Of a stretch of 9,168 nt of DNA, positions 1 to 6,709 are shown piece after piece; the stretch's first letter is position 1, and each line of letters begins with the position of its first letter. The translations under genes and the position numbers were made by a program. Source of the DNA: Deltaproteobacteria bacterium (GTDB taxonomy: Bacteria > Desulfobacterota > Syntrophorhabdia > Syntrophorhabdales > Syntrophorhabdaceae); assembly GCA_003506795.1 (NCBI GenBank), contig DNYO01000290.1, positions 1-9,168 on the forward strand, in the 5' to 3' direction. Under the pieces are notes generated by a model that was given only the letters and a program-made list of their open reading frames with translations, was not told the DNA's origin and made no database searches.

Positions 1-63
<63 letters not shown>

Positions 64-120
64 AACCTGAACTTTACAACAAATTTCTGAATTAGACGTG
101 GACCTGCTATTTAATTACTA

Positions 121-133
121 TTTTCAAAGAACA
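121..133 (-). promoter_or_regulatory. boxA antitermination site in the rRNA leader
   Basis: On the minus strand the leader reads TGTTCTTTGAAAA, close to the boxA consensus TGCTCTTTAACAA, about 60 bases before the mature 16S end. Such sites bind the NusB/NusE antitermination complex and protect rRNA transcription from Rho. A short inverted repeat CCTTG-CTT-CAAGG (154-142) lies just before it, roughly where a boxB-type hairpin would be. It sits almost on the predicted transcript start, so whether it forms in RNA is uncertain. Confidence 0.6.
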
Positions 134-157
134 GCGTTCAACCTTGAAGCAAGGATA

Positions 158-185
158 AGTATACTTATTTTCCGGAGATTGTCAA
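158..185 (-). promoter_or_regulatory. 16S rRNA operon promoter
   Basis: The minus strand has a consensus -35 TTGACA (185-180), a 16-base spacer and a -10 TATACT (163-158), giving a predicted start near 150. Upstream, 186-225 is rich in A and T tracts (minus strand AAATATTTTATGAAACTTTTTTT), as expected for an UP element that contacts the RNA polymerase alpha subunit. Strength, position and orientation fit an rRNA promoter. The leader from about 150 to 64 would be about 87 nt. Confidence 0.8.
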
Positions 186-319
186 GCGATAGTCCAAAAA
201 AAGTTTCATAAAATATTTGCAGGGCGACGACCCGGTGCCAGTTGCCCGATATTATAACGGATTCATCGTGGTAAACGGGACAATAACCAATTTGCATTGT
301 CTGAGAGCGCGTCCGGTAT

Positions 320-345
320 TAAAGATATTGCCCGTCCGCCGATAA
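320..345 (+). promoter_or_regulatory. sigma-28 (FliA) promoter of the MCP gene
   Basis: The sequence TAAAGATA (320-327), ten bases, then GCCGATAA (338-345) matches the flagellar sigma factor consensus TAAAGTTT-N11-GCCGATAA, with a perfect -10 element and a spacer one base short. It points at the MCP gene and predicts a start near 352, leaving an 80-base leader. Class-3 flagellar control of chemotaxis receptors is well established, so this predicts a FliA-bearing, motile host. A small inverted repeat GCGGT/ACCGC (384-388 and 395-399) lies in the leader. I see no other strong signal between 186 and 432. Confidence 0.8.
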
Positions 346-432
346 GAAATAGTGGAAGGAAGGGTTTGAACCACGCATGTCGTGCGGTAGATACACCGCC
401 TTGAGTTAAAACAGAACGCGGAAGGAGACATC

Positions 433-2076
433 ATGCTCAACAACCTCAAGATCAGCACCAAACTTGGAATCGGCGCAGCCACTCTCATGGTCCTTGTCTT
501 TATAATGGGTGGTCTCGGGTACTATTACCTCGATCGCTCAGGCCGGTCGGTAGACCATATCGTCAAGAACAATTATGGAAGGATCGTGGCTTTCAAGGAG
601 ATCAAGGATGCCGTGGACACCATCGATAAGTCGATGCTCAGCATGGCCCTGACCAAAGATGCGGCGCTCAAGGAGGCCGAAAGAGCCAAGATCGATAGGG
701 CGAGGGCTTCCTATGGCCGGGCGGTCAAGAAGATTGAGGGGGTCATGGCGAACGTCAAGGACCCCGCGACAAAAGCCGAGTTTGGGAACCTCCTCGGCAA
801 GATCAAGGAGCAATTGGCCAAGGGCAAGGAACATAACGTCAAGCTGGCCGGGTTTGCAATGCAGGGAAAGAACGACGAGGCGGCGGCGATATGGTCGGAA
901 CACACGAGCACCATATCAACTACCATCGACAGCCTTTTCAGGCAACTGGTCAAGCTCAGCGAGGACAGGATCGAGGTCCGTTTCAAAGAGCTTACGAAAG
1001 AGACCGCGAATGCCAGGATGGTCTTCATCATCATCTCCCTTGTCATTCTGGTTATGATCGCCGCCGGGACGTTCTTTTTCGTCAGGACGATAACTCGATC
1101 CCTTCAGGAGGGAATGAATGTGGCCAACAGGCTTGCGGAGGGCGACCTGACGGTCGATGTGAAGGTGGTAAGCCGGGATGAAATGGGTGCCCTTCTCGAA
1201 TCTCTGGGCAACATGGTCAGGAAATGGCGGGGCGTCGTAAACCAGATAAATACCTCCGCTGACAACATCGCTTCAGCCAGCCACCAGCTAAGCGCCAGCG
1301 CCGTTCAGACGTCAAAGGGCTCCGACGAACAGGCCCAGATGTCCGTTCAGGTGGCGACGGCATCCGAAGAGATGAGCCAGACCGTCATCGACGTGGCCCG
1401 CAACACCGGAAATATCGCCGTATCCGGCCAGGAGACGGTCGAGGTCGCACGAAACGGAAAAGAGGTTGTCGATATGGCCGTCAAAGAGGTCCAGGAGATA
1501 GCGAGCACGGTCGATGCGTCAGCAATGATGGTCCGTTCCCTGGGCGAGCTTTCCAAGCAGATAGGTGAGATCGTCAACGTTATCAACGAGATCGCCGACC
1601 AGACAAACCTCCTGGCGCTCAATGCCGCAATTGAGGCGGCACGGGCCGGAGAACACGGCCGCGGGTTTGCCGTTGTTGCCGATGAGGTCAAGAAGCTTGC
1701 CGAGAGGACCGGCAATTCAACGGCAGAGATCGCCGACATGATCGGCAACATCCAGAAAGAGGTCAACAGGGCGGTCGAGGCCATGGAAGAGGTGAAAAAG
1801 AAGGTCTCCTCAGGCACCACGCTATCGCAGCAGGCAGGCACGGCCCTGAACAATATCGTCAACAAGGTCGACGATCTTCAGCTTATGGTCCAGCAGATCG
1901 CCTCCGCTACCGAAGAGATGACGGCGACATCCGAGGGCATCAGCAAGGATATCGACTCCATCGCGACGATATCGAAGGAAACGTCTTCGGCGTCCACACA
2001 GGTCTCCCAGGCGTCTGATGAACTCGCCCGCCTGTCGGTTAGCCTTCAGGGCATCGTTAAGGAATTCTCAGTCTGA
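433..2076 (+). CDS. methyl-accepting chemotaxis protein
   Basis: An inner-membrane chemoreceptor that signals to CheA/CheW and the flagellar motor. The 547 residues show a short cytoplasmic start, TM1 at about 11-32, a helical periplasmic sensor at about 33-195 (4-helix-bundle type, no PAS or Cache motif seen), TM2 at about 196-218, a HAMP linker at about 218-270 (with AEGDL and RDEMG), and a long coiled-coil signalling domain. Its hairpin tip at 384-426 has the family signature INEIADQTNLLALNAAIEAA and then GRGFAVVADEVKKLAERT. Candidate methylation sites lie in the E/Q-rich helices (e.g. SEEMSQT near 311 and ATEEMTAT near 492). There is no C-terminal NWETF-type CheR-binding tail. The ATG at 433 has an excellent ribosome site, GAAGGAG at 421-427. 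The gene is alone, with no che genes beside it, which is typical of orphan receptors. The ligand cannot be read from the sequence. Confidence 0.95.
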   Translation: MLNNLKISTKLGIGAATLMVLVFIMGGLGYYYLDRSGRSVDHIVKNNYGRIVAFKEIKDAVDTIDKSMLSMALTKDAALKEAERAKIDRARASYGRAVKKIEGVMANVKDPATKAEFGNLLGKIKEQLAKGKEHNVKLAGFAMQGKNDEAAAIWSEHTSTISTTIDSLFRQLVKLSEDRIEVRFKELTKETANARMVFIIISLVILVMIAAGTFFFVRTITRSLQEGMNVANRLAEGDLTVDVKVVSRDEMGALLESLGNMVRKWRGVVNQINTSADNIASASHQLSASAVQTSKGSDEQAQMSVQVATASEEMSQTVIDVARNTGNIAVSGQETVEVARNGKEVVDMAVKEVQEIASTVDASAMMVRSLGELSKQIGEIVNVINEIADQTNLLALNAAIEAARAGEHGRGFAVVADEVKKLAERTGNSTAEIADMIGNIQKEVNRAVEAMEEVKKKVSSGTTLSQQAGTALNNIVNKVDDLQLMVQQIASATEEMTATSEGISKDIDSIATISKETSSASTQVSQASDELARLSVSLQGIVKEFSV

Positions 2077-2106
2077 AAATGATAGTGTGAGATCGTCAAT
2101 CCGGCT

Positions 2107-2146
2107 GGCCGGCGTGTCTTTTCAGGGCGCGCCGGTCGCCTGTTTT
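2107..2146 (+). terminator. probable terminator of the MCP gene, overlapping the end of bioA
   Basis: GGCCGGCGTG (2107-2116) can pair with CGCGCCGGTC (2128-2137) over ten positions with two G-T pairs and an 11-base loop. TGTTTT follows at 2141-2146. The hairpin begins 30 bases after the MCP stop and overlaps the last codons of convergent bioA. The U tract is short and offset by three bases, so strength is uncertain. On the minus strand there is no U tract, so this is not an obvious intrinsic terminator for bioA. Confidence 0.5.
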
Positions 2147-3477
2147 ACGGAATCGTAGGTTACGTCCACAAGCTCTTTCAGGGTTTCGGCATCGATTGCC
2201 GGGGGCGGCATGAGGACGATGACATCTCCAAGGGGCCGGATGATAACCCCTCTTTTTCTCGCCTCGATAGTGACCTTCTGACCGATCTTTGCGGCCGGCG
2301 GATAGGGTTTCCCGGTCTTTGAGCTCTTTACAAGCTCGATACCCACCATGAAACCTCTTTGCCGCACCTCGCCCACGTGGGCCAGATCGGCAAAACGCGT
2401 GAGTTCATTCTTTAACAGAGTTATCTTGTCCGCCATCCGCTCTATGGTATGCTCCTTTTCGAAGAGCGCCAGGTTTTCGACGGCGACCGCGCAGGCCACG
2501 GGATTTCCCGTATAGGTGTGGCCGTGAAAAAATGTCCTGTATTCATCAAAGCGTCCGAGAAACCCATTGAAGATATCTTCGGTGGTGATGGTTGCGGCCA
2601 GCGGAAGGTATCCTCCGGTGATGCCCTTGGCAAGACAAAGAAAATCGGGTTCTATCCCTTCCTGTTCGCAGGCAAACATGGTCCCGGTTCGGCCGAATCC
2701 GGTGGCCACTTCATCGGTGATAAAATGGAGCCCGTTGTCCTTCGCTATCCTCCAGACCTCTTTGAGAAAACCATCGGGCTGAGTGATCATGCCGGCGGCT
2801 CCCTGAACGAGAGGCTCGATGACAACGGCGCAGACCTCCTCCTTATGCTTCTTCACAATGCGCTCGAACTCTCCCACGCAGGCCATGCCGCAGGAAGCCC
2901 GGTCGAGCTTCATGGGACAACGGTAGCAATAGGGAGACGGGGCCTTGTATGTCTTGAAAAGGAGAGGACGATACACCTTGTGGAAGAGATCGATGCCGCC
3001 GATGCTTACCGACCCGATGGTGTCGCCATGATAGCCGTTAGTAAAGGAGATGAACCGTTTCCGTTTTTTCTCTCCCCTTTGCTGCCAGTATTGATAGGAC
3101 ATCTTTATCGCGATCTCGACGGACGTGGACCCGTTGTCCGAATAGAACACCTTCGTAAGGCCGCGGGGTACGATCGCTGTAAGTCCCTTCGCCAGGACAA
3201 CGGCAGGGACGTTAGCGAGGCCGAGCAATGTGGAATGGCAAAGTTCTTTCGATTGTCTCTCTATGGCATCTGTGAGCTCTTTCCGGCCATGACCATGAAC
3301 CAGCACCCACAATGATGAAACACCGTCGATGTAACGTCTTCCCTCTGTATCTATCAGATGGAACCCCTCACCGCGTTCTATGACAAGCGGTTCGCCGTCC
3401 ATGTAATCCGACATCTGGGTAAAGGGGTGCCAGACATACCGCTTGTCCCAAGCTTTAAGCTGTTCAGAAGAATACAC
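2122..3477 (-). CDS. bioA: adenosylmethionine-8-amino-7-oxononanoate aminotransferase (DAPA synthase)
   Basis: A PLP-dependent class III aminotransferase of biotin synthesis that converts 7-keto-8-aminopelargonate (KAPA) to 7,8-diaminopelargonate (DAPA). Visible are the BioA signature WHPFTQM (16-22), the cofactor phosphate-binding SDNGST (113-118), GYHGDT (148-153), the DEV motif at 255-257 (Asp255 expected to contact the PLP ring nitrogen), the PLP lysine Lys284 in CLAKGITGG, and HGHTYTGNP (about 318-326). The 451-residue length is normal. A cysteine-rich insert (Cys184, 187, 196, 200) follows SPY. The start is a GTG preceded by AAGGAG (3489-3484) with six bases of spacing. The product follows from the BioF reaction, and bioF lies directly upstream on the same strand. 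Between them are 106 bases holding an inverted heptad-repeat element. The amino donor (SAM or lysine, which differs among BioA types) cannot be settled by eye. Confidence 0.95.
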   Translation of the reverse strand: MYSSEQLKAWDKRYVWHPFTQMSDYMDGEPLVIERGEGFHLIDTEGRRYIDGVSSLWVLVHGHGRKELTDAIERQSKELCHSTLLGLANVPAVVLAKGLTAIVPRGLTKVFYSDNGSTSVEIAIKMSYQYWQQRGEKKRKRFISFTNGYHGDTIGSVSIGGIDLFHKVYRPLLFKTYKAPSPYCYRCPMKLDRASCGMACVGEFERIVKKHKEEVCAVVIEPLVQGAAGMITQPDGFLKEVWRIAKDNGLHFITDEVATGFGRTGTMFACEQEGIEPDFLCLAKGITGGYLPLAATITTEDIFNGFLGRFDEYRTFFHGHTYTGNPVACAVAVENLALFEKEHTIERMADKITLLKNELTRFADLAHVGEVRQRGFMVGIELVKSSKTGKPYPPAAKIGQKVTIEARKRGVIIRPLGDVIVLMPPPAIDAETLKELVDVTYDSVKQATGAP

Positions 3478-3502
3478 TTTTTACTCCTTATCGTCGTAAA
3501 AA

Positions 3503-3580
3503 GCGGGTTATGGGTTATGGGTTATGGGAAAAGATTTTATGCCTTTCCCATCACCTATTACCCATTACCTATCACCCGCC
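3503..3580. repeat. heptad-repeat inverted element, copy A (bioF-bioA spacer)
   Basis: The left arm (3503-3531) is GCGGGT, then three heptads TATGGGT, TATGGGT, TATGGGA. The right arm (3544-3580) is the reverse complement of four heptads of the same type (GATAGGT, AATGGGT, AATAGGT, GATGGGA) ending in the same GCGGGT. The arms therefore pair, apart from one extra heptad on the right, around a 12-base centre. The element starts four bases after the bioF stop and ends 13 bases before the bioA ribosome site. A related element lies at 8180-8330. No transposase or target-site duplication was seen. Function unknown: candidates are a non-autonomous mobile repeat, or an mRNA hairpin that tunes bioA relative to bioF. 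Confidence 0.8.
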
Positions 3581-3583
3581 TCT

Positions 3584-4753
3584 CTACACCAATTTCATCT
3601 TTCTTCCTGCTGCCGTTATCGCTTCGATGGCCCTGTCCATCTGCTCCTGCGAGAAGCCTCTTACCACCGTGAGTCTTAGCCTCGATGTACCTGTCGGGAC
3701 GGTGGGGGGACGGATGGCTTGAAGGAAGAATCCTTCGTTCATGAGGATCTTCTGCATTTTTACGGCGTCGGCGTCCTTACCCACCACAATCGGGACGATG
3801 GGGCCCGTGCTCTCCTTGAGATCGAAGCCGGCGCCAAGAAGTCCCGAGCGCATATAGTCGATATTGCGCCAGAGCTCTTCCTTGAAGGACAGATCGCCCG
3901 AGACGAGATCGAGGGCTTCCTGTGAGGCGGCCAGGGCGGCCGGCGGCAGGGCCGTCGTGTACATGAATGTCCGCGCGCGGTTGACAAGATACTCTATTAC
4001 AACGGGGTCGGAAAGCACGAAGGCGCCGAAGGACCCCATCGCCTTGCCGAAGGTGGCCATGTGGATGTCGGCTGCCCCCTTGAGGCGCCAGTGCTCTTCG
4101 ACACCGCTTCCGCCTTTTCCGAAGATACCCGTTCCGTGCGCATCGTCGACAATGGCATAGAAACCGTACCGGTCGCGAAGCTCCATGATCTCGGCCAGAG
4201 GTGCCATGTCCCCGTCCATGCTGAAGATCGATTCCGTTATGACGAAGGATTTACCCCGCGCCCCGTACCTCTTCAGCTTCCGTTCGAGGTCGCCCGCGTC
4301 GCGATGCCTGTAGATGACCTTTTTTGCGTAGGAAAGGCGCATGGCGTCGATGAGACTCGAATGGTTCAACTCGTCGCTGAAAATTACGTCTCCCTTGCCC
4401 GGAATGGTGGAGACTATGCCGATATTTGCCATGTATCCCGTCGGAAATATGAGACCCTTCTTATACCCTTTGTAGCGGGCGACGGCTGCTTCGAGCTTTT
4501 CGTACAGATCGATGCTTCCGGAGACGCTTCGCGACGAACAGGTGCCGGTACCATAATTGCCTACTGCGGACCTCGCTGCCTCCATGACCGCAGGATGGAG
4601 ATGAAGCGACAAATAACTATTGGAGCAGAGGTTAAGGTATTCCTTGCCGCCGTGAATTATCGTGGCGGCGCAAAGGGGGCGCACGTACCGTATGCTTCGG
4701 TAATTGCCCTGTCCCCGAATTTCTTTCAACATCGATGCAAGTCTGTTCTTCAT
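3584..4753 (-). CDS. bioF: 8-amino-7-oxononanoate synthase (KAPA synthase)
   Basis: A PLP enzyme of the alpha-oxoamine synthase family that condenses pimeloyl-CoA or pimeloyl-ACP with L-alanine, releasing CO2, to give KAPA. From the ATG at 4753 the protein has 389 residues, like E. coli BioF (384). Seen are SNSYLSLHLHP (about 44-54), the glycine-rich GTGTCSSRSVSG (68-79), DELNHSSLIDA (126-136; His131 stacks on PLP), FSMDGDMAPL (177-186), DDAHGTG (203-209), the PLP lysine Lys237 in TFGKAMG, and the strongly BioF-like AIRPPTVPTGTSRLRLTV near the end. The open frame extends to a GTG at 4780, adding nine residues without a good ribosome site. The ATG aligns with known BioF N-termini but its GGGGAG (4773-4768) is 14 bases away, so the start is not certain. 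It differs from glycine C-acetyltransferase and 5-aminolevulinate synthase by the C-terminal motif and by lying next to bioA. Confidence 0.93.
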   Translation of the reverse strand: MKNRLASMLKEIRGQGNYRSIRYVRPLCAATIIHGGKEYLNLCSNSYLSLHLHPAVMEAARSAVGNYGTGTCSSRSVSGSIDLYEKLEAAVARYKGYKKGLIFPTGYMANIGIVSTIPGKGDVIFSDELNHSSLIDAMRLSYAKKVIYRHRDAGDLERKLKRYGARGKSFVITESIFSMDGDMAPLAEIMELRDRYGFYAIVDDAHGTGIFGKGGSGVEEHWRLKGAADIHMATFGKAMGSFGAFVLSDPVVIEYLVNRARTFMYTTALPPAALAASQEALDLVSGDLSFKEELWRNIDYMRSGLLGAGFDLKESTGPIVPIVVGKDADAVKMQKILMNEGFFLQAIRPPTVPTGTSRLRLTVVRGFSQEQMDRAIEAITAAGRKMKLV

Positions 4754-4789
4754 ACTGGAGGCGCTCACTCCCCAATTCACCTGTAATCA

Positions 4790-4816
4790 GTCAACGGTTA
4801 CTACTAATTGGTTAAC
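4790..4816. promoter_or_regulatory. possible BirA-type operator upstream of bioF
   Basis: GTCAACG (4790-4796) and GGTTAAC (4810-4816) form an imperfect inverted repeat (five of seven positions) with 13 bases between. Known BirA operators resemble GTTAACC-N14-16-GGTTAAC, so the right half matches fully while the left half and spacing are off. The site lies just before bioF, between the gcdA terminator and the bioF start, where a biotin-responsive operator would be expected. No convincing -35/-10 pair was found for bioF, and a BirA with a DNA-binding domain is not visible in this window. Confidence 0.3.
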
Positions 4817-4821
4817 GTAAT

Positions 4822-4859
4822 AAACAAAAAATCAGGGTGGATTGTATATCCACCCTGAT
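4822..4859 (-). terminator. Rho-independent terminator of gcdA
   Basis: A perfect 11-bp stem, ATCAGGGTGGA (4831-4841) with TCCACCCTGAT (4849-4859), has a 7-base loop. On the minus strand it is followed by a T-rich run (TTTTTTGTTT, 4831-4822). It starts 17 bases after the gcdA stop codon. This is a strong intrinsic terminator and implies that bioF has its own promoter or depends on read-through. Confidence 0.92.
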
Positions 4860-4876
4860 CTGTATCTCTAACGGTG

Positions 4877-6595
4877 TTAGCCCTTTATGATCCTGGGCAT
4901 GATCATCTGGTGCCACGGGCAGATCGATTTCGGGTTCGCATAGGCGCAGTTCGCGAATGCTACGAAATACTTTCTCAACTCGGAGAATTTTACGACCTCA
5001 TCGACAAGGCCTTTCTTTGCACAGTAGGAAGGCCGTGACATGTCGTAGTAGTGTTTGACCGTCTTGTTCATGTTTTCGATGACGGGCGCGAGAGATTTGC
5101 CGGCATCTTTCTCTTTTACGAGGCGCCTGGCGAAGCTGGCGACGGCTGCGGTCTCACCGTGCATAACATAGATCTCGGTGGTCGCGGTGCCGAGGGTGAA
5201 ACAGTTGTTATTGTTCGCCTGCGGGCCTGCCATGATGTAGTGGGCAGCGGCGGTGCCTTTCCTCAGAATGATGGTCATCATGGGGAGGTCGCTCTGCTCG
5301 ATGGAGTAGATAAGTGACTGGCCAAGGCCGAGAAGCTCCGCCTTTTCCGCGATGTCGCCGACGTCGATACCCGACGTATCCTGGATCCAGATCATGGGGA
5401 CCCTGTCCCTGCCGCAGAGGGTCACGAACTCGTTGACCTTGATGAGGCCTTCGCGGTAGAACTTGCCGCCGATGCCGGGGTACGGTGCATACTGCGGGTA
5501 GCCCTTGGGCAACATGCCCTGCCTGTTTCCGACTATACCGATGAGGAAGCCGTCAACCTTGACAAGACCCGTGTAAAGCTCGGGACCGATGTCAGGACGG
5601 AATTCCATGTGTTCGCTGTTGTCGACGAGGCGTGACATGAACTGTTCCATGTCGTAAACCATTTTCTGGTTGAACTGGACGATACTGTAAAGGTCTTCAG
5701 CCGGGAACTTCGGTTCGGCCGGTTTTGCAACCCTGAAGAAGCTTGCATCATAGTAGGGAAGCTTTACGACCCAGCTCTTCAATGAATCGAGGAGACTCTC
5801 TTCTGAAGGATGAACTTCGCGGAAGAATCCCGTCGCGTCATAGTGGATCTCGACCCTGCCGGGAGGAATGGCTTTGAATTTCTTGGTGGCTTCGATGATC
5901 TGCTCTGCCATTGCTTCGTCGAAAAAGCCCTTCGGTGCCATACCGCTGACGATGCCGGCGCCGCCGACGGCGATATTTGCATCTTTGTGGGCAAGCAGAA
6001 GGGTCGGGGAAATACCCTGGTAGCCGCCGCCTGCAGGGTTGGTTCCGTAAATGGCCGCGAGTACGGGGATACCCAGTTTATTGAGTTCGGCATGACGGAA
6101 AAATGTTGTTCCGCTGCCGCGCCTGTTGGCATACATTCTTTCCTGTTCGGGAAGCTTCACGCCGCTGCAGTTGACTATCCATACGAGGGGACAATGAAGT
6201 CTTTTTGCTATATCGGTAACTCTCAAGATGTTGTGAGGCTGACCCGCGATCCAAGCGCCTGCCATGACCTTGTTGTCGAAACCAATGATCACACACCATC
6301 TTCCGTTTATCCTGCCGAGACCGTCCACAACACCCGTGGTGCCTGATTCTTCATCCATGGGGTCGAAAAGCATATGAAGGGGAGCCCATGTTCCGGGGTC
6401 GACAATGTATTCCAACCTCTGGTGAACAGTCCATTCACCGCGTTTATTCAATGTCTCCTGGGCCAGGCCAGCCTTTTTCGCCTTATCGACAAGTTCCTCG
6501 ATCTCTTTCTCAACGGCTCTAATCTCCTCAGCGTTCTTTGCATTCACCTTTACCGGCTTGTTCCATTCCTGCATTTTTTCAAAATACGGTCTCAT
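4877..6595 (-). CDS. gcdA: glutaconyl-CoA decarboxylase alpha subunit (carboxyltransferase)
   Basis: Biotin-dependent carboxyltransferase subunit. In the known Acidaminococcus enzyme the alpha subunit moves CO2 from glutaconyl-CoA to the biotin on a separate carrier subunit, and a membrane beta subunit then decarboxylates it while pumping Na+. The 572 residues (Acidaminococcus GcdA about 587) contain the two crotonase-fold carboxyltransferase halves. The N half has GLGRINGRW (92-100), NCSGVKLPEQE (142-152), NRRGSGT (157-163), YGTNPAGGGYQGISPT (183-198) and AVGGAGIVSGM (209-219). The C half has GPELYTGL (337-344), IGGKFYREGL (375-384), VTLCGRDRVP (391-400), WIQDTSGIDVG (403-413) and ILRKGTAAAHY (443-453). 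It ends in SICPWHQMIMPR, close to the GcdA C-terminus. The match is much better to GcdA than to propionyl-CoA or methylmalonyl-CoA carboxyltransferases. The ATG has GGAGGG six bases upstream. No beta, gamma or delta subunit is adjacent. Confidence 0.9.
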   Translation of the reverse strand: MRPYFEKMQEWNKPVKVNAKNAEEIRAVEKEIEELVDKAKKAGLAQETLNKRGEWTVHQRLEYIVDPGTWAPLHMLFDPMDEESGTTGVVDGLGRINGRWCVIIGFDNKVMAGAWIAGQPHNILRVTDIAKRLHCPLVWIVNCSGVKLPEQERMYANRRGSGTTFFRHAELNKLGIPVLAAIYGTNPAGGGYQGISPTLLLAHKDANIAVGGAGIVSGMAPKGFFDEAMAEQIIEATKKFKAIPPGRVEIHYDATGFFREVHPSEESLLDSLKSWVVKLPYYDASFFRVAKPAEPKFPAEDLYSIVQFNQKMVYDMEQFMSRLVDNSEHMEFRPDIGPELYTGLVKVDGFLIGIVGNRQGMLPKGYPQYAPYPGIGGKFYREGLIKVNEFVTLCGRDRVPMIWIQDTSGIDVGDIAEKAELLGLGQSLIYSIEQSDLPMMTIILRKGTAAAHYIMAGPQANNNNCFTLGTATTEIYVMHGETAAVASFARRLVKEKDAGKSLAPVIENMNKTVKHYYDMSRPSYCAKKGLVDEVVKFSELRKYFVAFANCAYANPKSICPWHQMIMPRIIKG

Positions 6596-6639
6596 TTATT
6601 ACCCTCCGATGGCTGTAGGAATTTGTTACTGTTTTCACA

Positions 6640-6669
6640 ATTTTAATTTATTTTTCGGTACTTTGTCAA
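6640..6669 (-). promoter_or_regulatory. sigma-70-type promoter of gcdA
   Basis: On the minus strand, TTGACA (6669-6664), an 18-base A-rich spacer and TAAAAT (6645-6640) predict a transcript start near 6633, giving a 5' leader of about 38 bases that carries the GGAGGG ribosome site. The -35 lies inside a perfect inverted repeat (6663-6686), suggesting regulation. Confidence 0.65.
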
Positions 6670-6686
6670 CACAAAAGGCTTGACAA
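6663..6686. promoter_or_regulatory. inverted-repeat candidate operator over the gcdA -35 box
   Basis: TTGTCAA (6663-6669) and TTGACAA (6680-6686) are perfect reverse complements separated by ten bases, so the half-site centres are 17 bp apart. The left arm contains the gcdA -35 hexamer. This geometry suits a dimeric regulator acting as a repressor. Alternatively, both arms could simply be -35-like hexamers, but no -10 element or gene follows the plus-strand copy. The regulator is unknown. Confidence 0.45.
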
Positions 6687-6693
6687 TTTCAGG

Positions 6694-6709
6694 GAAACCC
6701 CGGGGTTTC
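6694..6709. repeat. 16-bp perfect palindrome in the gcdA upstream region
   Basis: GAAACCCCGGGGTTTC is a perfect palindrome without a loop. Beside it GGACAC occurs twice, eight bases apart (6710-6715 and 6718-6723), and CTCCGG (6733-6738) can pair with CCGGAG (6755-6760). The stretch 6687-6762 between the possible small gene and the gcdA promoter is thus rich in dyad structure. On the minus strand no T run follows, so I do not call it an intrinsic terminator. It could be an operator or a Rho-dependent 3' end of the purH transcript. Confidence 0.5.

Noticed and set aside
230..245. TGGCAC on the minus strand as a sigma-54 promoter
   Set aside because: The required GC of the -12 element is missing at the fixed ten-base spacing, and a good sigma-70-type rRNA promoter is nearby.
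251..256. Perfect TATAAT on the minus strand as a second rRNA promoter
   Set aside because: No acceptable -35 lies 16-18 bases upstream; the nearest TTGTCC is 21 bases away.
252..488. 78-codon open frame on the minus strand across the MCP start
   Set aside because: It overlaps the sigma-28 promoter, the ribosome site and the first codons of a clear MCP gene, and its product resembles no protein family.
2449..3315. 288-codon plus-strand frame inside bioA
   Set aside because: This is a shadow of the high-GC third positions of bioA. The minus-strand product has all the family motifs and the antisense product has none.
3503..3580. CRISPR array reading of the heptad repeats
   Set aside because: Units are 7 bases, tandem and without unique spacers, and no cas gene is present.
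3358..3672. 104-codon plus-strand frame over the bioA start and heptad element
   Set aside because: It is antisense to bioA and runs through repeats; the protein is low-complexity and unlike any family.
4831..4859. Riboswitch upstream of bioF
   Set aside because: The only strong hairpin is a simple perfect stem followed by a U tract directly after gcdA, which is fully explained as a terminator.
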